A DNA stretch of 64,000 bases from positions 1,550,001-1,614,000 of the forward strand of contig CAUEEP010000938.1 of assembly GCA_958450365.1 (NCBI GenBank). The letters run 5' to 3'. Shown here in pieces: positions 43,869 to 55,699 of this stretch. The stretch is from Mesorhabditis belari (lineage: Eukaryota > Nematoda > Chromadorea > Rhabditida > Rhabditidae). Numbering within the stretch: the stretch's first letter is position 1; every line of letters starts with the position of its first letter. Below the pieces are notes generated by a model that was given only the letters and a program-made list of their open reading frames with translations, made no database searches and was not told the DNA's origin. Made by a program: the position numbers and the translations under genes.

Positions 43869-45290
43869 GTGTATAATCGAAATGTGGAGGTGGTGGGGGG
43901 TAACCGAAAAGTACCGTAACTGGAATATGTAAGTAAATAGTTGCTTAACTTTATACTCTCAATAGCTCTTTGATCTTTCAAAGAATGGAAGTCAATGTGC
44001 GAGAAGCTAAATTCGATTATATGAGCGAGAAAAAAAAGTCGCTCATCTCTTTCACTCTCTAATTACATTTTCATACACAACTCCAAGGGTTTTTTGCAGA
44101 ATTTTGAAGCTTGGGAAGTTCATCGATGAGTTAAAATCGCAATTTACTAGGTATTTGAATGTTTTGCAAGTTTTAGGGAAAGTCCGATCCAGGTAAAGGT
44201 CAGCAGAGGTAAAGAGAATTTTTCCGGACAAATCAGGACTGAAGGCAGGTCAGAGACAAGTCTAGCGCAAAAACTATAAGCCAGCTTCACCTGGTTTGAC
44301 TTGATCTAAACAAAACATTTATGTTAATTGTAAGGAGTGATATCCAAGAAGGCCTAAACCAAGCCTAGTACCAGGCCTAGCACAATGTCTTGCTTCTAGC
44401 TTGCCCGGATCGTTTTGAAGATGGGCAAGAGATGGCTTGACTCTTAAGAATCGATTCTAGATTATGAAAGTTTGATAGTACGTTTAACAACGAGTTTAGT
44501 ATCAAAATCTTTAAAGAAATTTCGATCAAAGAGTTAGATCGTTTGTGTCATTTGCATGAAAGAGCTTTAGAGATGAATTTGGATTTAGTTTGGTTTCAGT
44601 AGATTGACAGTATTGTTAGATTGACAGTATTGTTAGATTGACAGTTAGATACGTGATCAAGTAAACAAAGTAGAGGTATAAGCTAAAAGAAAAAAGTGAA
44701 GAAGAAGAAGAAGAAGAAGAAGAAGACGAAGAAGAAGTCGAAGAAAGAAAGAAATGTGAAGTCAGAAGAAGTGAGAGTGATTCTCGGGAGTGACCCAAAT
44801 TCAATTGAAGGGAAAGGGGAAAGGGGAAAATGTCCAAAATGAACACACGGGAGTCTCTAGGGTAACTCTTTCCTTTCACAAATTTCTGCGAATTGAAGTT
44901 TTCCTCTTTTTCCTCTTTTTTTTGATTCATAATTAGCAGAACTAAACAAAACTTTAGTGCAAATGTTTTGGAAAGAAATTATTGAGTTGAATAGGGTTAA
45001 ATAGGGTTAAATAGGATTAAATTGGATTAAATTGATTTCAACTCTTTAAAGAGTTCATTGAAGAGAGTCATTGTTGAAATGGAGATGGGAATTGGGTTCA
45101 CGCTTGAAAATCTCAGGGGAGTTGACGAGCTCAACACTGGAGAGTTGACGTCTACTCAACACCTCTTCTTCTATCTTCAGCCTTTCACAAATCGGCAAGA
45201 GAGAATAAAGCTAATGGGATACTGAGTTCGGCTTACTTGATTGACGTGTTTGACCGTAAATTTAATAAGGATTTGCACTTTACTGACTGT
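43869..45290. other. Spacer, no gene seen
   Basis: Contains a (GAA)n run at 44,700-44,745 and the second 65-bp repeat copy. ORFs here are low-complexity. No exon chain found on either strand. Confidence 0.55.
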
Positions 45291-45990
45291 TATTTTATTG
45301 GATTGGTGAATTGAAAACTGCCGGCTATTTCGCGGGACTCGCAGATACCAGCATTGAACAACAGCATTGAACAACAGCATTGAACATTCAACAGCATTGA
45401 AAGGGGGTTTGATTACTTCAACATTTCCTCAAATTATTGCGAAAAAATTATGCTTCCAGCTTTTTATTTTTTGGTTATTTTTCTTCACTTCTTCTATTGC
45501 ACTCGACAATCTGGCACCGGGACATATTCTTCATGTCATGCACCGGCAAGAGAGAATAAAACCCAGGTGCTATTTCTCTGTACAAAAATTTGAAGTTTTT
45601 GAAGTTTAAAATGCAAAAAAAAGGATCCCGGTGTGTTCCCTGTGCGCGCACATAATCCGACTCGATCTGGCATATTGTGTTAGCAGATAGCGTTCTTTTT
45701 TCATCGGTCCAATCGGAAGCGTCCATTTTGGGTCATCCGGTAGCCAATCCGTTGTCTGCCCCATATGGTCACCGCTTCCCAAAACTAACTTCGGCTGTAG
45801 AATTGGTAAACCCAGTTCCGGCTCATTTTGGCCACAATGGTGGGTTCTCCGCCGGTCGAAATGGGATCCCAAGTGCCTGTAAAAGGGCGCTAAAGGGAGC
45901 CGCTGTGAATTTTTGGATTCATCCCAAGGATTTCGGTCCGCAGGGGCAGCAAAAAACCTAAGTAACGACACTACAGGGTGTTCCAAAGAA
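45291..45990. mobile_element. Degenerate Tc1/mariner-like element, same ends as 7,427 family
   Basis: Starts ATTGGATTGGTGAATTGAAA, shared with the foldback family in the acs intron. An inner stretch at about 45,620-45,680 matches 7,560-7,640 (GTGTGTTCCCTGTGCGCGCA versus GTGTGTTCTTTGTGCGGCCG). The minus-strand ORF 45,606-46,112 reads through it but shows no transposase motif I recognise. The right end was not found. Confidence 0.5.
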
Positions 45991-46261
45991 AAAATCCACT
46001 TCGCGTCAAATTTTAAAAATATTTCTGATGGCTCAAGGTGGTGTGGTATATGGTGCGACAATGATTTTTTTGGGGTCGAGAAGTTTGAATGTTTTTTCAT
46101 GATTTTTACCATATCACGACCCTATCTATGCAAGAAATTCCTGAGCCACCACCACCATCAGATTTTTGCCATAAAATTAAAACTTTTTACTGGCATCGTG
46201 GTGTCATATTAGAGTTAATATGTCGCAGCCGCTCGTGATTTTCAGCCGCTAGTGATTGAAT

Positions 46262-46532
46262 CACCAACGGCTAGTCGATGGTGAGTTTTTTAACGAAACA
46301 TTTGACCGATGGTGATTGTATCACTAGCGGCTAGCTGTTGGTGATTGTATCACTAGCGGCTAGCTGTTGGTGATTGTATCACTAGCGGCTAGCCGATGGT
46401 GATTGTATCACTAGCGGCTAGCCGATGGTGATTGTATCACTAGCGGCTAGCCGATGGTGATTGTATCACTAGCGGCTAGCCGATGGTTTTTGGATCTCTA
46501 GCGGCTAGCTGTTGGTGATTCAATCACTAGCT
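46262..46532. repeat. 29-bp minisatellite with palindromic core
   Basis: About nine copies of a 29-bp unit: GTGATTGTATCACTAGCGGC plus TAGCCGATG. GTGATTGTATCAC and CGGCTAGCCG are each self-complementary, so every unit can form two hairpins. Confidence 0.95.
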
Positions 46533-46742
46533 TTTAGTTCTATCGTTTAGGCAATCCAGAGTAAGCAGAGTAAACAATTAAAGCTTAAGCGTACACAGTT
46601 GTACATCGTAGCTTTGTATTGTTGTAAATGCGCACTTTTGAGTCATTAATTTACGATATTGGATTACCGTATTGGTTACGATAGTTTCCTCACATTTTAC
46701 CTGCTTTAGTTCTTTAGATTCTATTCTACTTCAGAATTTACA

Positions 46743-46826
46743 ACTAAAGATAAAGAAATAAAAGAAATAGAAATAAAAGAAATAGAAACAAAAGAAATAG
46801 AAATAAAAGAAATAGAAATAAATTCA
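46743..46826. repeat. AAAGAAATAGAAAT array
   Basis: About six purine-rich 14-bp units. Confidence 0.9.
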
Positions 46827-46899
46827 GAATTTGAAAGTATTTTCAATTCCTTTCTCCAATTAGAGAAGGAAAAAAAGAATCTCGTAAAAATTCGACTTT

Positions 46900-46990
46900 C
46901 GACAAAAAGAGTCGCCCCTTCAACTGCGCAATTTCCGGGGTTATTTGCCGAGGAATTTCTAATTTCGACACATCAATTGCTTTAAAAAGA
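46900..46990 (-). other. Possible isolated coding exon
   Basis: After a minus-strand acceptor-like TTTTTAAAG the frame reads IDVSKLEIPRQITPEIAQLK and then GRLFLSK, with a coding-like composition and a possible weak donor AAA|GTCGAA. I could not connect it to other exons; it could be part of a gene with very long introns or a relic. Confidence 0.25.
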
Positions 46991-47461
46991 AAAGAGCAAA
47001 AACAAAAAGGAATTGAAACAGAAAGAATTTCATTCACAAAACGACCATTCCTTAATTAAAGTGCAAATTTTTATTGGTGGCAATAAAAGGAATGAAAAGA
47101 AAGAACAGAATTTGAGGAAATCGTATGAATTTAGGGTTTCGAATAAGAGATTCGCATTTGAGGATTTGAGCTAGAGATAGAGATTTTCATGCTTCTCGGT
47201 TATTTTCATAAATTTACATTTTACAATTAAAAACAATAAAGCTTCATTTGAATCTTAACCAATTTTTTTTCTTTGAAGTTCTTTGAAGCCTTTTTGACTT
47301 GCCTAAAGTCACATAAATGAATAGAAATTTGCATAGATAAGATGACCCTGTATGTTCTAATATTTTTTTGGACCAAGCCAAAAGCCTGGCTCACAAAAGT
47401 CTATTAGAAGCCAGCTTGAACCCGCCCAGGCTTCTGTCTTACCTGATTGGAGCTGCGCCGT

Positions 47462-47700
47462 TACCGGCCCAGGACTCAGGCCCAGGCCCAGGCCCAAGCT
47501 CAGACTCAGGTCCAAGCTTAGGCTCAGGACCAGGACCAGGCTTAGGCCCAGGCCCAAGCTCAGACTCAGGCTCAGGGCCCAGGCTCAGACTCAGGCCCAG
47601 GCTTAGGCTCAGGACCAGGACCAGGCCCAGGCTCAGACTCAGGCCCAGGCTTAGGCTCAGGACCAGGACCAAGCCCAGGCTTAGGCTCACCCTCAAGCAA
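47462..47700. repeat. 6/12-bp CAGGCC/CTCAGG array
   Basis: About 240 bp built of CAGGCCCAGGC, CTCAGACTCAGG and CAGGACCAGGAC words, giving PGPGP and SGLGL frames on opposite strands. No start or splice support. Confidence 0.93.
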
Positions 47701-48356
47701 TAAGTTGAAGTAGATTGAAACCGAAACATTTCTCAATAGTTATAAGAGCTCTAGCTCTAGTGTAACTTTATTTTAGCTATCCAGCAAAGAAGCTGTCGTT
47801 TTACTTCGAGATTTAACTTAGAGTTTATCCAACTACACATAGAATTTTGAATTGATGGCTGAGTACATAAGATTACTATCTATGTTGAAAAGTTTCTAAA
47901 GAAATTTTTCGGCTTAATTGTTTTGAAAGTCTAGAATGTTCCTAAAAGCCAAGCGTCTAGCGTCGAAAATATCCACTGAATCAATACGAAAAAGTGGAAT
48001 GAATAGAAGGAAAGCGAAAAGGAAGAAAAAGAAAGAAAAAGAAATTAATGGCCAACTGATGAAGGCTGGGAAGTTTGGCTAAAAATGGAAAGGAAATGGG
48101 GGAGAGGCTGGGAAGACTGAGAGACTCAAAACACACGCACATCCATTTGTAATCAACACTTTTTGTTGCAAGTGTTGGCCAATTGAATGAAAAATTGGAT
48201 AAAGTCCAAGTAGTGCTTGTATTTTTGTAAAAACATTTAAAGCCTAGTGAGCTTATGAACGAAATCTTGCAATGGATTAGATTTCAAAACTTTTTCCCGT
48301 TTCTGCAAGGAAACTGAAGAGTCAGTGCACCAGAAAGTGAATTCCGAAAGGGGGAG

Positions 48357-48630
48357 TTGATGGAGAAGGAGATGATGGAGAAGGAGATGATGGAGAAGGA
48401 GATGATGGAGAAGGAGATGATGGAGAAGGAGATGATGGAGAAGGAGATGATGGAGAAGGAGATGATGGAGAAGGAGATGATGGAGAAGGAGATGATGGAG
48501 AAGGAGATGATGGAGAAGGAGATGATGGAGAAGGAGATGATGGAGAAGGAGTTGATGGAGAAGGAGATGATGGAGAAGGAGTTGATGGAGAAGGAGCTGA
48601 TGGAGAAGGAGTTGAAGGAGAAGGAGCAAA
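48357..48630. repeat. 15-bp minisatellite GATGGAGAAGGAGAT
   Basis: About 18 copies; the last ones change to GTTGATGGAGAAGGA. Related units recur at 48,908-49,012. All three frames stay open, giving MEKE, EGD and SPSP peptides that I do not take as genes. Confidence 0.97.
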
Positions 48631-48907
48631 TGTAACATAATTTATTTTACGAATTGTCACAATGAAGTAGAGTCAAGTTAGCTATATAAAGAGTTCAGCA
48701 AAACGTGGTAGAACTGAGACAAACAAAATCTTACAAATCTGATTTACTTAAACTCTATAAAGGTGTCACTTTGAATACACAACTTTTGAGGGATAACTTT
48801 TGAAGAAAACTCGAATGAAACCTGACATGGCAAGGTCACAGAAAATGGGGAAAGGAAAGAAAATTGGCGGAGTGGAAAAATAGATGGGTGAAGAGATATT
48901 AGAATGG

Positions 48908-49012
48908 AGGAAAAGGGGGAGTTGATGGAGAAGGAGTTGAAGAAGAAGGAGTTGAAGAAGAAGGAGTCGAAGGAGAAGGAGTTGATGGAGAAGGAGTCGA
49001 AGAAGAAGGGAT
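48908..49012. repeat. 15-bp array related to 48,357-48,630
   Basis: AGAAGGAGTTGAAGA and GTTGATGGAGAAGGA units, seven copies. Confidence 0.93.
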
Positions 49013-49454
49013 CGAAATGGCCCTAGCTCCACGTTTCCGGTAAAGCCTTGTCCCCAAAAATATACTTGTTTCTTTTTTGTGCTTTTCTTCTTCAGAAAAT
49101 AATAGCAATTGCAATGAATAATGTGAAAATCATTTACAATACATAAAACGAGTTCAAACTTTAGAACAAGTTTGGGTACTTGTCGGTTATACATCCACAG
49201 AGACTCAACTCGGTTAAGCAAGAAGCTGACAACTTTTGAGCGCTGATGTTCAGTGAAGTAGAGTGCTCGTTTGAAGTGATCAGTCGATGAGTGGAACGAA
49301 AATCAATAACCGAGAAGACTCGGATTGGGATACTTAACCGAGATGAGTCTTTGTGGATGTATAACCGAGGATGTACAACCGACAAGTAACAACCGATAAC
49401 CGAGGATGTAGAACTTGTACCAACTTGGCACCTGACGAAGCACGAACTTGAAGC

Positions 49455-49620
49455 ACGAACAATCCCAAGATTCCGAACAATCCCAAGATCCCGAACAATC
49501 CCAAGATTCCAAACAATCCCAAGATTCCGAACAATCCCAAGATCCCGAACAATCCCAAGATTCCAAACAATCCCAAGATTCCAAACAATCCCTAGGTTCC
49601 GAACAATCCCAAGATTGTTC
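49455..49620. repeat. 18-bp minisatellite ACAATCCCAAGATTCCGA
   Basis: About nine copies, alternating TTCCGA, TCCCGA and TTCCAA ends. It is bracketed by GAAGCACGAAC on the left and its complement GTTCGTGCTTC on the right, an inverted pair. Confidence 0.95.
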
Positions 49621-50963
49621 GTGCTTCAAGAAAATCTTTTCATTCCATTGCGCTACCAAAAACTAGTCGAATTGAAGAGAACAAATGCAAATTTCACAAT
49701 AAAGATTTAGATTAACTTTTCTAAAAGAATATAATGATAAAACAAAGAACAAAAAACTAATCTAACTAATATTTTCTTTGCCAAAACAACTCAATGTTGC
49801 GGAAAGCAATATGTGAAAATGTGTGTAATTTTTAGCAATTCTGACACGCAAAAAACTCTCAAGAGAATGAAAAGAATGCTTCCGTTTGGATAAAAAAAAA
49901 GAAAAATAAGGAGTAAAAAATCATATGTGGAAGGGGGAAATTCATAGAAAAGAGGATTCTTTTTTTTGGCATAATCAATTCATTTTTGAGGGAATGAATA
50001 GAGAAAGGGAGAAAAGAATCTTATAAATTCAAACGAGCACTCTACTTCACTGAACATCAGCGCTCAAAAGTTGTCAGCTTCTTGCCTCCAAAAGCCTTCA
50101 AGGCCTCCAAAAGCCTTCAAGCCCTTCAAAAGCCTTCAAGCCCTTCAAAAGCCTTCAAAGCAAATGGCTGCAAAATGAGCAAAGGCTGCAAAATGAGCAA
50201 AGGGAAGAGCTGACAACAAAATGAGTGAGAGAGTCAATAGCCATTTCGGGAGCCGTTGCCGCTATTTTTTTGGTTGGGTCAAGAATAGGGAAAAGATGGG
50301 GAGGATCGAAAATTGGGTTCAGATGGGGGAAGGGGAAAGGCAAGAGGGAAGGGTAAGAATTACTCGAGACGACGACGAAGAGAGAGGCAAGAGTCCCCAC
50401 TAAATCACTCAACGCTGAAAATCGAGGCCATGTTTAGCCGAAGTTGTCTTTGTTTGTCTCAAGCGAACTTCAGCTTTCACTAAGTGAAAAAGGATGTTTT
50501 GATGGGGGTTTTAAAAGTCAAAAATTTGAGCTGAAATCGATGAGATTTAGTTTGATTTTTTGTGTAGAATTATGCTAGAGTAGGAGAATTGTACAAGTAC
50601 AAGTACAAGTACAAGTACAAATTGTGTAAAAGTGAAAGCTTTGTTTGTTTAGCTATAAAGTGAGTTTATGAAGTGGTTCGTGGTTGACTTATGGGTTTTG
50701 GAAAAAGACAAAGAAAAAAGAAAATCGAAAACGATTTGTCAAAAAACGTCACCATTTTTTGGGGGTAAGGTTGAAGAAAAGAAGTCTAGAAACTTAGAAA
50801 AAAACATTCTGATCTTTTTATGGAAAAGTTATCATGCAAAATGAAAGTCAATCTCCAATTCCTATGAGGCAAATCTTTCAAATCAACTCCATCAACCGTT
50901 TCTACGACTTTGAAAACAATTTTTAAGCATAAATCTCATTTGGGGAATTATTTCTATTAGGTA
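49621..50963. other. Spacer, no gene established
   Basis: Includes an AAAAGCCTTCAAGCCCTTC array (50,090-50,160), a (CAAGTA)n run near 50,597 and a purine-rich stretch near 50,280-50,350. No exon chain recognised. Confidence 0.55.
50090..50160. repeat. AAAAGCCTTCAAGCCCTTC array
   Basis: About four units of about 19 bp. Confidence 0.88.
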
Positions 50964-51112
50964 CATGCATCAGAAATGCGATTTCAACAATAAGAAATCG
51001 CCGAAATGCGATTTTCAACTAAGAAATGCGATTTCAACAATAAGAAATCGCCGAAATGCGATTTTCAACTAAGAAATGCGATTTCAACAATAAGAAATGC
51101 GGTTTTGAACAT
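50964..51112. repeat. GAAATGCGATTTCAACAATAA composite repeat
   Basis: Units GAAATGCGATTTCAACAATA and GAAATCGCCGAAATGCGATT alternate, about three rounds of about 50 bp. Confidence 0.9.
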
Positions 51113-51589
51113 TTTCATCAATTTCCAACGATAGAAACTTGATTTTATAAACTATAAACTCAATCTGAATAAGTGCAACAAAATGAAACCAAAATCATAA
51201 AGATTGGCCCACTTAGAAGAAAGTTATGGCACGTTTACGGTACGTGTACTTCTAGAAATTTAACATATTGGTACAATACTTTCACACACAAAAAAAAGAA
51301 AGAAAACTAAAAAAAAGTACAGTAGGACTACAGTTAGGAAACACAGGAACAAAAAAGATTAAATATAGGGCAGTTTTGACATGGCAATAAGATCGAATTC
51401 GTTTACAGATACTTTCCGTTTACAGAAACTTTCAATTTTCCTACAGAAATTAAACTTAAACAAGTTTTACCAAAAATGATTGTATTCTGAAAGAGATTTG
51501 AAGAGGTAAAGTAATGAGAAATTCATTTGTGAAGGCTAAAACAAGAGCTCAAATATGAGTGAATCAAGAGAAAACTAGGGAATGAAAGA

Positions 51590-53180
51590 AAGAAGAATGA
51601 AACTTAATCCACCGCGTCGAATGGCTCTTTTCATATTCTCGACGACTTCTTGCTCTATCGATTTTTCTTTTTTTCTATCTCTTTGTATTTCTATATCGCT
51701 ATTATAAAGTAAACTTTAAATTTAGAAAAAAGCTTAAAAAGCTTAAAAAAGCCAAAAAGCTTACCCTTTTCCTTCTGATCGAATCACGAAAATGGTTGAG
51801 CACCTCCATTTTGGAGTTGCAGTTCAGATTTCCTCTGAATTTTTATTAGTTTTATAGATAGAGATAGAGATAGAGATCTTTATTTAAAAGAAAAAAGAAA
51901 AATGTTTCCATAAAAAGCAATTTTTCATTTCTTTAATCAAATCAAGATTGAATAAAGATTGAATATTCAATCAATTGATTGAATAAAGCTTCATTTTCAT
52001 CATCAAACTGTGCTCAAATAATCCGTTTTCTAAGATCAGACAACTTTCAAAAGCTAAACTTAGCTACTGTAAACTTATCGCCTAGCAAACTAGTAGATAG
52101 TTGTAGAGGCAAGGATTACGATCACTTTCGTAAGTTGCAAGGTTTTAGAATCAAGTTGGTACTGGGGTTACTGTAGAGACAACCGAAAACTAACTAACGA
52201 AATAGAAAACAACTACTGTAAGCTTATCTCTACGGTAGGTACTGTAAATTTTGCCTTTCGTTTTATCTCGTAGTTTCGAAAAAGAATTAGTTGAGAGGAG
52301 AACAACTCTAATTTCAAATACGTTTAGCTGATAAGTGTCAAATAGTAACGTAAGCTTCTCCGTAACGATAGATAGCTTCTCCGTAACGATAGATATCTTC
52401 TCCGTAACGATAGCTAGCTTCTCCGTAACGATAGCTAGCTTCTCCGTAACGATAGCTAGCTTCTCCGTAACGATAGCTAGCTTCTCCGTAACGATAGCTA
52501 GCTTCTCCGTAACGATAGCTAGCTTCTCCGTAACGATAGCTAGCTTCTCCGTAACGATAGCTAGCTTCTCCGTAACGATAGCTAGCTTCTCCGTAACGAT
52601 AGATATCTTCTTCGTAACGATAGATAGCTTCTCCGTAACGATAGATAGCTTCTCCGTAACGATAGATAGCTTCTCCGTAACGATAGATAGCTTCTCCGTA
52701 ACGATAGATATCTTCTTCGTAACGATAGATAGCTTCTCCGTAACGATAGATAGCTTCTCCGTAACGATAGATAGCTTCTCCGTAACGATAGATACCTTCT
52801 TCGTAACGATAGATATCTTCTTCGTAACGATAGATATCTTCTTCGTAACGATAGATAGCTTCTCCGTTTCTCCGTAACGACAGCGTTTCTCCGTATCTTA
52901 AAGCCGCTTCAGTTCCCTAGTCAATTGCACTTAGCTTGTAATAAAAATCTTATTGAAAAAGGTAATTCATATTCAAAATTCATAAAAATGAAAGAAAAAG
53001 ATACTTACAAGATTGACGTCCCTTAAAATAAAAACAAAAAAAAAATTTGTGCATATCATTGGAGAAATTTCTTTTAACATAAAAAGAAGTTGAACTGAGT
53101 GAGTTGGGGGAAAATTTTCTTTCAACGGAATTCCATTATCCGCAAAACTTGGCTCAAAAACGAAATCCCTAAAAGAAAGC
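51590..53180 (-). other. Candidate minus-strand exons, not assembled
   Basis: Pieces with splice-like edges: DFVFEPSFADNGIPLKENFP after an acceptor CTTTCTTTTAG (53,093-53,167); a tiny segment with a perfect GTAAGT donor near 53,015; and MEVLNHFRDSIRRKR before GTAAGC (51,765-51,820). Phases do not join cleanly, so I do not call a gene. Confidence 0.2.
52343..52885. repeat. 21-bp minisatellite
   Basis: About 26 copies of GATAGCTAGCTTCTCCGTAAC with GATAGATAGCTTCTC and GATAGATATCTTCTT variants. Variant types cluster in blocks, so expansion happened in segments. A plus-strand frame reads SFSVTID repeats but lacks gene context. Confidence 0.96.
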
Positions 53181-53462
53181 GAAACAAAACATTCATTGAG
53201 TTGGGGTAAAAAGAAGGTAAAAGGTAACGATTTAATGTTTAACAATTTTTAAACTTTAACTTTTAAATAATTTTAATTTATCGAAGTTTATTTATGAAAT
53301 ATTTATGAAATATTTATGAAATATTTATAAAATAAATTTCGAATCCTCTCAGGAAAAATCCCTGGATTTATCACCATGGAATCGGTGACCCAAAAGAATC
53401 AAAAAAAATGATGAAAAGATGAAAAGAAAATGCAGAAAATGAAAAGAAATGATTAAACTTGG

Positions 53463-53867
53463 GGGGTGGGACAAATGCGACCTTTTTTTTTGCGCACCTG
53501 GACATTTGCGCACCTTTTTTTGCAGGAAAAGGCCTTAGGCAAGGCCGTAGAGCTTCGAAAATATTTTGAGATAAGGGAATCGTATGCGTAGATTCCGAAT
53601 TTCGACAAATCAGACCTCGCTGACACGTCAAATTTGGGCTAAAAGGCAAAAACTACGCAACTTAACGCTTTTCCGCAGTTTTTGCCTTTTAGCCCAAATT
53701 TGACGTGCCAGCGAGGTCTGATTTGTCGAAATTCGGAATCTACGCATACGATTCCCTTCTATGAAAACATTTTTGAAGCTCTACGACCTTTCCTAAGACC
53801 TTTTCCAGCAAAAAAAAAAGGTGCGCAAATGTCCAGGTGCGCAAAAAAAGGTCGCATTTCTCCCACC
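53463..53867. mobile_element. Foldback element with MULE-family ends
   Basis: Near-perfect palindrome of about 405 bp: GGTGGGACAAATGCGACC at the left, complement at the right, centre at about 53,665. The same peptide starts on both strands (MPFSPNLTCQRG), direct proof of symmetry. Same end family as 14,511 and 34,886. Confidence 0.92.
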
Positions 53868-54057
53868 GTTTTTGGCGGGACAAACTTGGTGTTTTTTTAG
53901 TGTAACTGAACATTAAATATCTGATTTTTTTTTTTTCAAAAATTCACTTAAAATTAAACAGTTTTACATTGATTTTGTCTAAAAAAAATTAGCAATTCAT
54001 GGGAATTTTGTTAATTTTGTACTCAATTTTTCATAATCTTATGAGAAATATATAAAG

Positions 54058-55698
54058 TACAGTCATGCAAGAAAAGTCTTGTAACATCCAGTTTAGCAAA
54101 TTTCAAAGTGTAATAACTTTTTTGCAAAGAGGCCGATTCCCAAACAGTTTTTGGTTTTCAGTTGTCAAAAATTTCTATTTTTATATGCAAGAAAAACTTT
54201 ATTGAAACGATTAACAAAAATTAAGAAAAACAAATAAAAACAAAAAGTGGGCGTATTTTTGATGCTCAAAAGTCTTGTAACATTTGAAAACAAACATAGA
54301 AATTATCAAATTTTTAATACTTCGTTGGTCCACCTTTAGCTTTGTTGACTTCCTGGATCCGCTTTGGCATTGAATAAACTAAATCGCGTAGAATTTGGGC
54401 TCCCAGGGATGACCCGGTACGGCGAATGAAGAACCAAATCTCTATCTTCGAGTTGAGTCGCTTTCCCTCCAGCTTTGACTTTAAAAAAAGCCCAAAGATG
54501 CTCAAATCTGGGCTGTATGAAGGAGCTGAGATAAGTTGAACACGATTTGCTTTGAACCATCCTGGAAGACGAGCTTTTCCACCATTTGCGAGAGTGACGA
54601 CCCGGCCCATTAGCAATTGACTCTTGTGGCAAGGCGCATTATCCTGATAAAGCAGTCATCCAGGGCCCATTTTTGCAATTGAAAATGGCAGAAGATGATT
54701 CTGGAGAACTGATTTGTAGCCTTCAGCGTTGAGCGTTGAGTTTTCTAGCACTAGCGGACCTGGTGAATTTCTCGACATTGCACCTGAAAGACAGAGTTGA
54801 GAATGTGCACCATGAAAGTAGCCCTTACCCTAAAGCACGATTGATCCTTGGCCAAATTTCACGATTGGTCGCACATATCTGATGTTGCACCGCTTTCCTA
54901 TTGGTCTTCTGATCAAGTGGTTGCCATCCGGGCGAAAAAGATTGACTTTTGACTCATCAGTAAAAATCACATTTGCCCAATCATTTTGTCATACTTCTTT
55001 GCAAACTCCAAATGAATCTTCCGATGCTTGGCATTCATCAAGGGCTTCTTGGCTGCTCTTCTTGTCACCAACCCACCACGAATCAAGCGTCGGCTCATTC
55101 GTGACACATCCTTGCCGAATTGACTCTTCATCATGACGACTCCATCGCTCGCATTCAGATCCTTGTTATTTTTGTGAGCTTTGACGAGCGCTTTATCCTT
55201 TCTGGATGTTGTAATTGGTGGACAGCCTGATTTTGAAGCTCGGTGAACAGATCCAGTCGTTTTGAACGTCCCGACAATTACAGATACCGTTTTTTCACTG
55301 CATTTGAAGAGAGCTGCCACATCTTTCCTCTGAATTCCTTTCTCTCGCGCTTCCACAATTTTTTCTATGTCCCGAGTTGACAAATATTGTCCAGGCATCT
55401 AAAAAAAATAAATTTTTTATTATATAAAAAGAAAATAAAAACAAAAGCAAAAAAAAAAGCAAAATACTTCAAATGTTACAAGACTTTTGAGCATCAAAAA
55501 TACACCCGCTTTTTGTTTTTATTTGTTTTTCTTTTATTTTTGTTAATCGTTTCAATAAAGTTTTTCTTGCATATAAAAATAGAAATTTTTGACAACTAAA
55601 AACCAAAAACTGTTTGGGAATTCGCCTCTTTGCAAAAAAGTTATTACACTTTGAAATTTGCTAAACTGGATGTTACAAGACTTTTTTGCATGACTGTA
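54058..55698 (-). mobile_element. Tc1-like transposon, copy B
   Basis: TACAGTCATGCAAGAAAAGT left end, mirrored at 55,698; 1,641 bp, nearly identical in length and sequence to copy A. The left flank matches the right flank of copy A in inverse orientation for about 50 bp (CTTTATATATTTCTCATAAG). Confidence 0.95.
54314..55398 (-). pseudogene. Tc1-like transposase, frameshifted like copy A
   Basis: Intact HTH part 55398-54967 (143 aa, two residues shorter than copy A because of a 6-bp loss at SRM[TV]SRR). The frame is lost at the same place before the first Asp, and again after SPDL as in copy A. Additional stops in the middle (CTGGATGACTGC region, 54,650). Not able to encode an active enzyme. 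Confidence 0.9.
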
Positions 55699-55699
55699 C

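Noticed and set aside
45606..46112. 168-aa minus-strand ORF
   Set aside because: Overlaps a degenerate repeat that also occurs in an acs intron; no transposase or other motif was recognisable.
47357..47729. Gly/Pro/Ser-rich ORFs resembling silk or collagen-like proteins
   Set aside because: Hexamer-based array on both strands; no signal peptide, exon junction or Gly-X-Y periodicity.
48237..48660. ORFs of MEKE, SPSP and HHLLL repeats on both strands
   Set aside because: Artefacts of a 15-bp repeat that is open in all frames.
52335..52877. 180-aa ORF of SFSVTID heptads
   Set aside because: The unit is 21 bp, so any stop-free frame stays open; no promoter or acceptor context and no family.
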